Below are positions 12,900-13,053 of a stretch of DNA of 13,053 nucleotides, one piece after another. This DNA comes from Lachnospiraceae bacterium UBA4348. Its GTDB lineage: Bacteria; Bacillota; Clostridia; Lachnospirales; Lachnospiraceae. The stretch lies in NCBI GenBank assembly GCA_002394165.1, contig DGTA01000126.1, positions 1-13,053 of the forward strand. Direction: 5' to 3'. A program made the position numbers and the translations under genes. A model generated the notes under the pieces. The model made no database searches and had not been told where the DNA came from. It saw only the letters and a program-made list of their open reading frames with translations. Position 1 is the stretch's first letter. Every line of letters starts with the position of its first letter.

Positions 12900-13053
12900 T
12901 TGGGAAAGATCATCGTTGTAGCCAATCAGAAAGGCGGCGTGGGAAAGACTACTACCGCAATGAATCTGGGGCTTGGCCTTGCAAAGGAAGGGAAGAAGGT
13001 CGCTCTGATCGACGCGGATCCTCAGGGATCGCTGACCGTCAGTCTGGGCTACC
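12900..13053 (+). CDS. parA: ParA/Soj-family partition ATPase (5' part)
   Basis: The first 51 codons run off the right edge. The opening GKIIVVANQKGGVGKTTTAMNL contains the deviant Walker A motif KGGVGKT (about residues 11-17), and ALIDADPQGS holds the Walker A' region. This is a cytoplasmic ATPase that binds DNA nonspecifically and moves ParB-parS complexes. TTG at 12900 is the start: GGAGG (12888-12892) lies 7 bases upstream, and the frame has an in-frame TGA at 12879 with no ATG or GTG between. The stretch DPQGSLTVSLGY differs from the DPQGN-x-T/S-G-L-G of most chromosomal Soj proteins and is more like ParAs I associate with mobile elements. Three parS sites upstream support a chromosomal partition role; parB is not in the window. 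Confidence 0.93.
   Translation, partial: MGKIIVVANQKGGVGKTTTAMNLGLGLAKEGKKVALIDADPQGSLTVSLGY

Overview
The window looks like the replication-origin-proximal region of a Gram-positive, Clostridia-type chromosome, most likely Lachnospiraceae or a close relative. The evidence is the conserved order rpmH-rnpA-yidD-yidC-jag-mnmE-mnmG-rsmG, three perfect chromosomal-type parS sites, the start of a parA gene, and a small cluster of DnaA boxes at the left edge. No rRNA, tRNA, CRISPR array, transposase or phage gene is visible. Taxon assignment is inference from gene order and protein style, not a database match.

Layout. Bases 1-215 hold a probable oriC segment: three DnaA boxes at an exact 23-bp pitch, an alternating purine/pyrimidine tract, and on the minus strand a ribosome-binding site and start codon that would fit dnaA running off the left edge. 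Then come gpmA (+) and the hflK-hflC pair (-), which lie between the origin and rpmH where many Firmicutes have nothing. The 487 bases between the convergent gpmA and hflC contain no gene but two unrelated long imperfect palindromes, about 150 and 220 bases. Divergent from hflK, a near-consensus promoter drives rpmH, rnpA, yidD, yidC and jag, with an intrinsic terminator between rpmH and rnpA and another after jag. mnmE, mnmG and rsmG follow as a tightly packed tRNA/rRNA-modification group.

Between rsmG and the partition locus are two less familiar genes. One is a minus-strand, membrane-anchored alpha/beta-hydrolase-fold protein that appears to have lost the catalytic acid, the catalytic histidine and the usual oxyanion motif. 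The other is a plus-strand coiled-coil protein whose C-terminal end faintly resembles the dimerisation helix of DegS-type histidine kinases but has no phosphoacceptor histidine or ATPase domain. They diverge from a short interval containing a 24-bp operator-like palindrome. The window ends with three perfect parS sites (starts 40 and 120 bp apart) and the first 51 codons of a parA-family ATPase starting with TTG; one parS doubles as a plausible terminator and another sits in the parA leader.

How the genes fit together: DnaA boxes and parS/ParA serve initiation and segregation; RpmH/RnpA serve the ribosome and RNase P; YidD/YidC and Jag (KhpB) serve membrane-protein insertion and RNA-linked control of envelope growth; MnmE/MnmG modify the tRNA wobble uridine and RsmG methylates 16S rRNA; HflK/HflC form a membrane scaffold that usually regulates FtsH. 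The most unusual items are the two long palindromes, the degenerate hydrolase with its divergent coiled-coil partner beside parS, and a YidC lacking the usual groove arginine.
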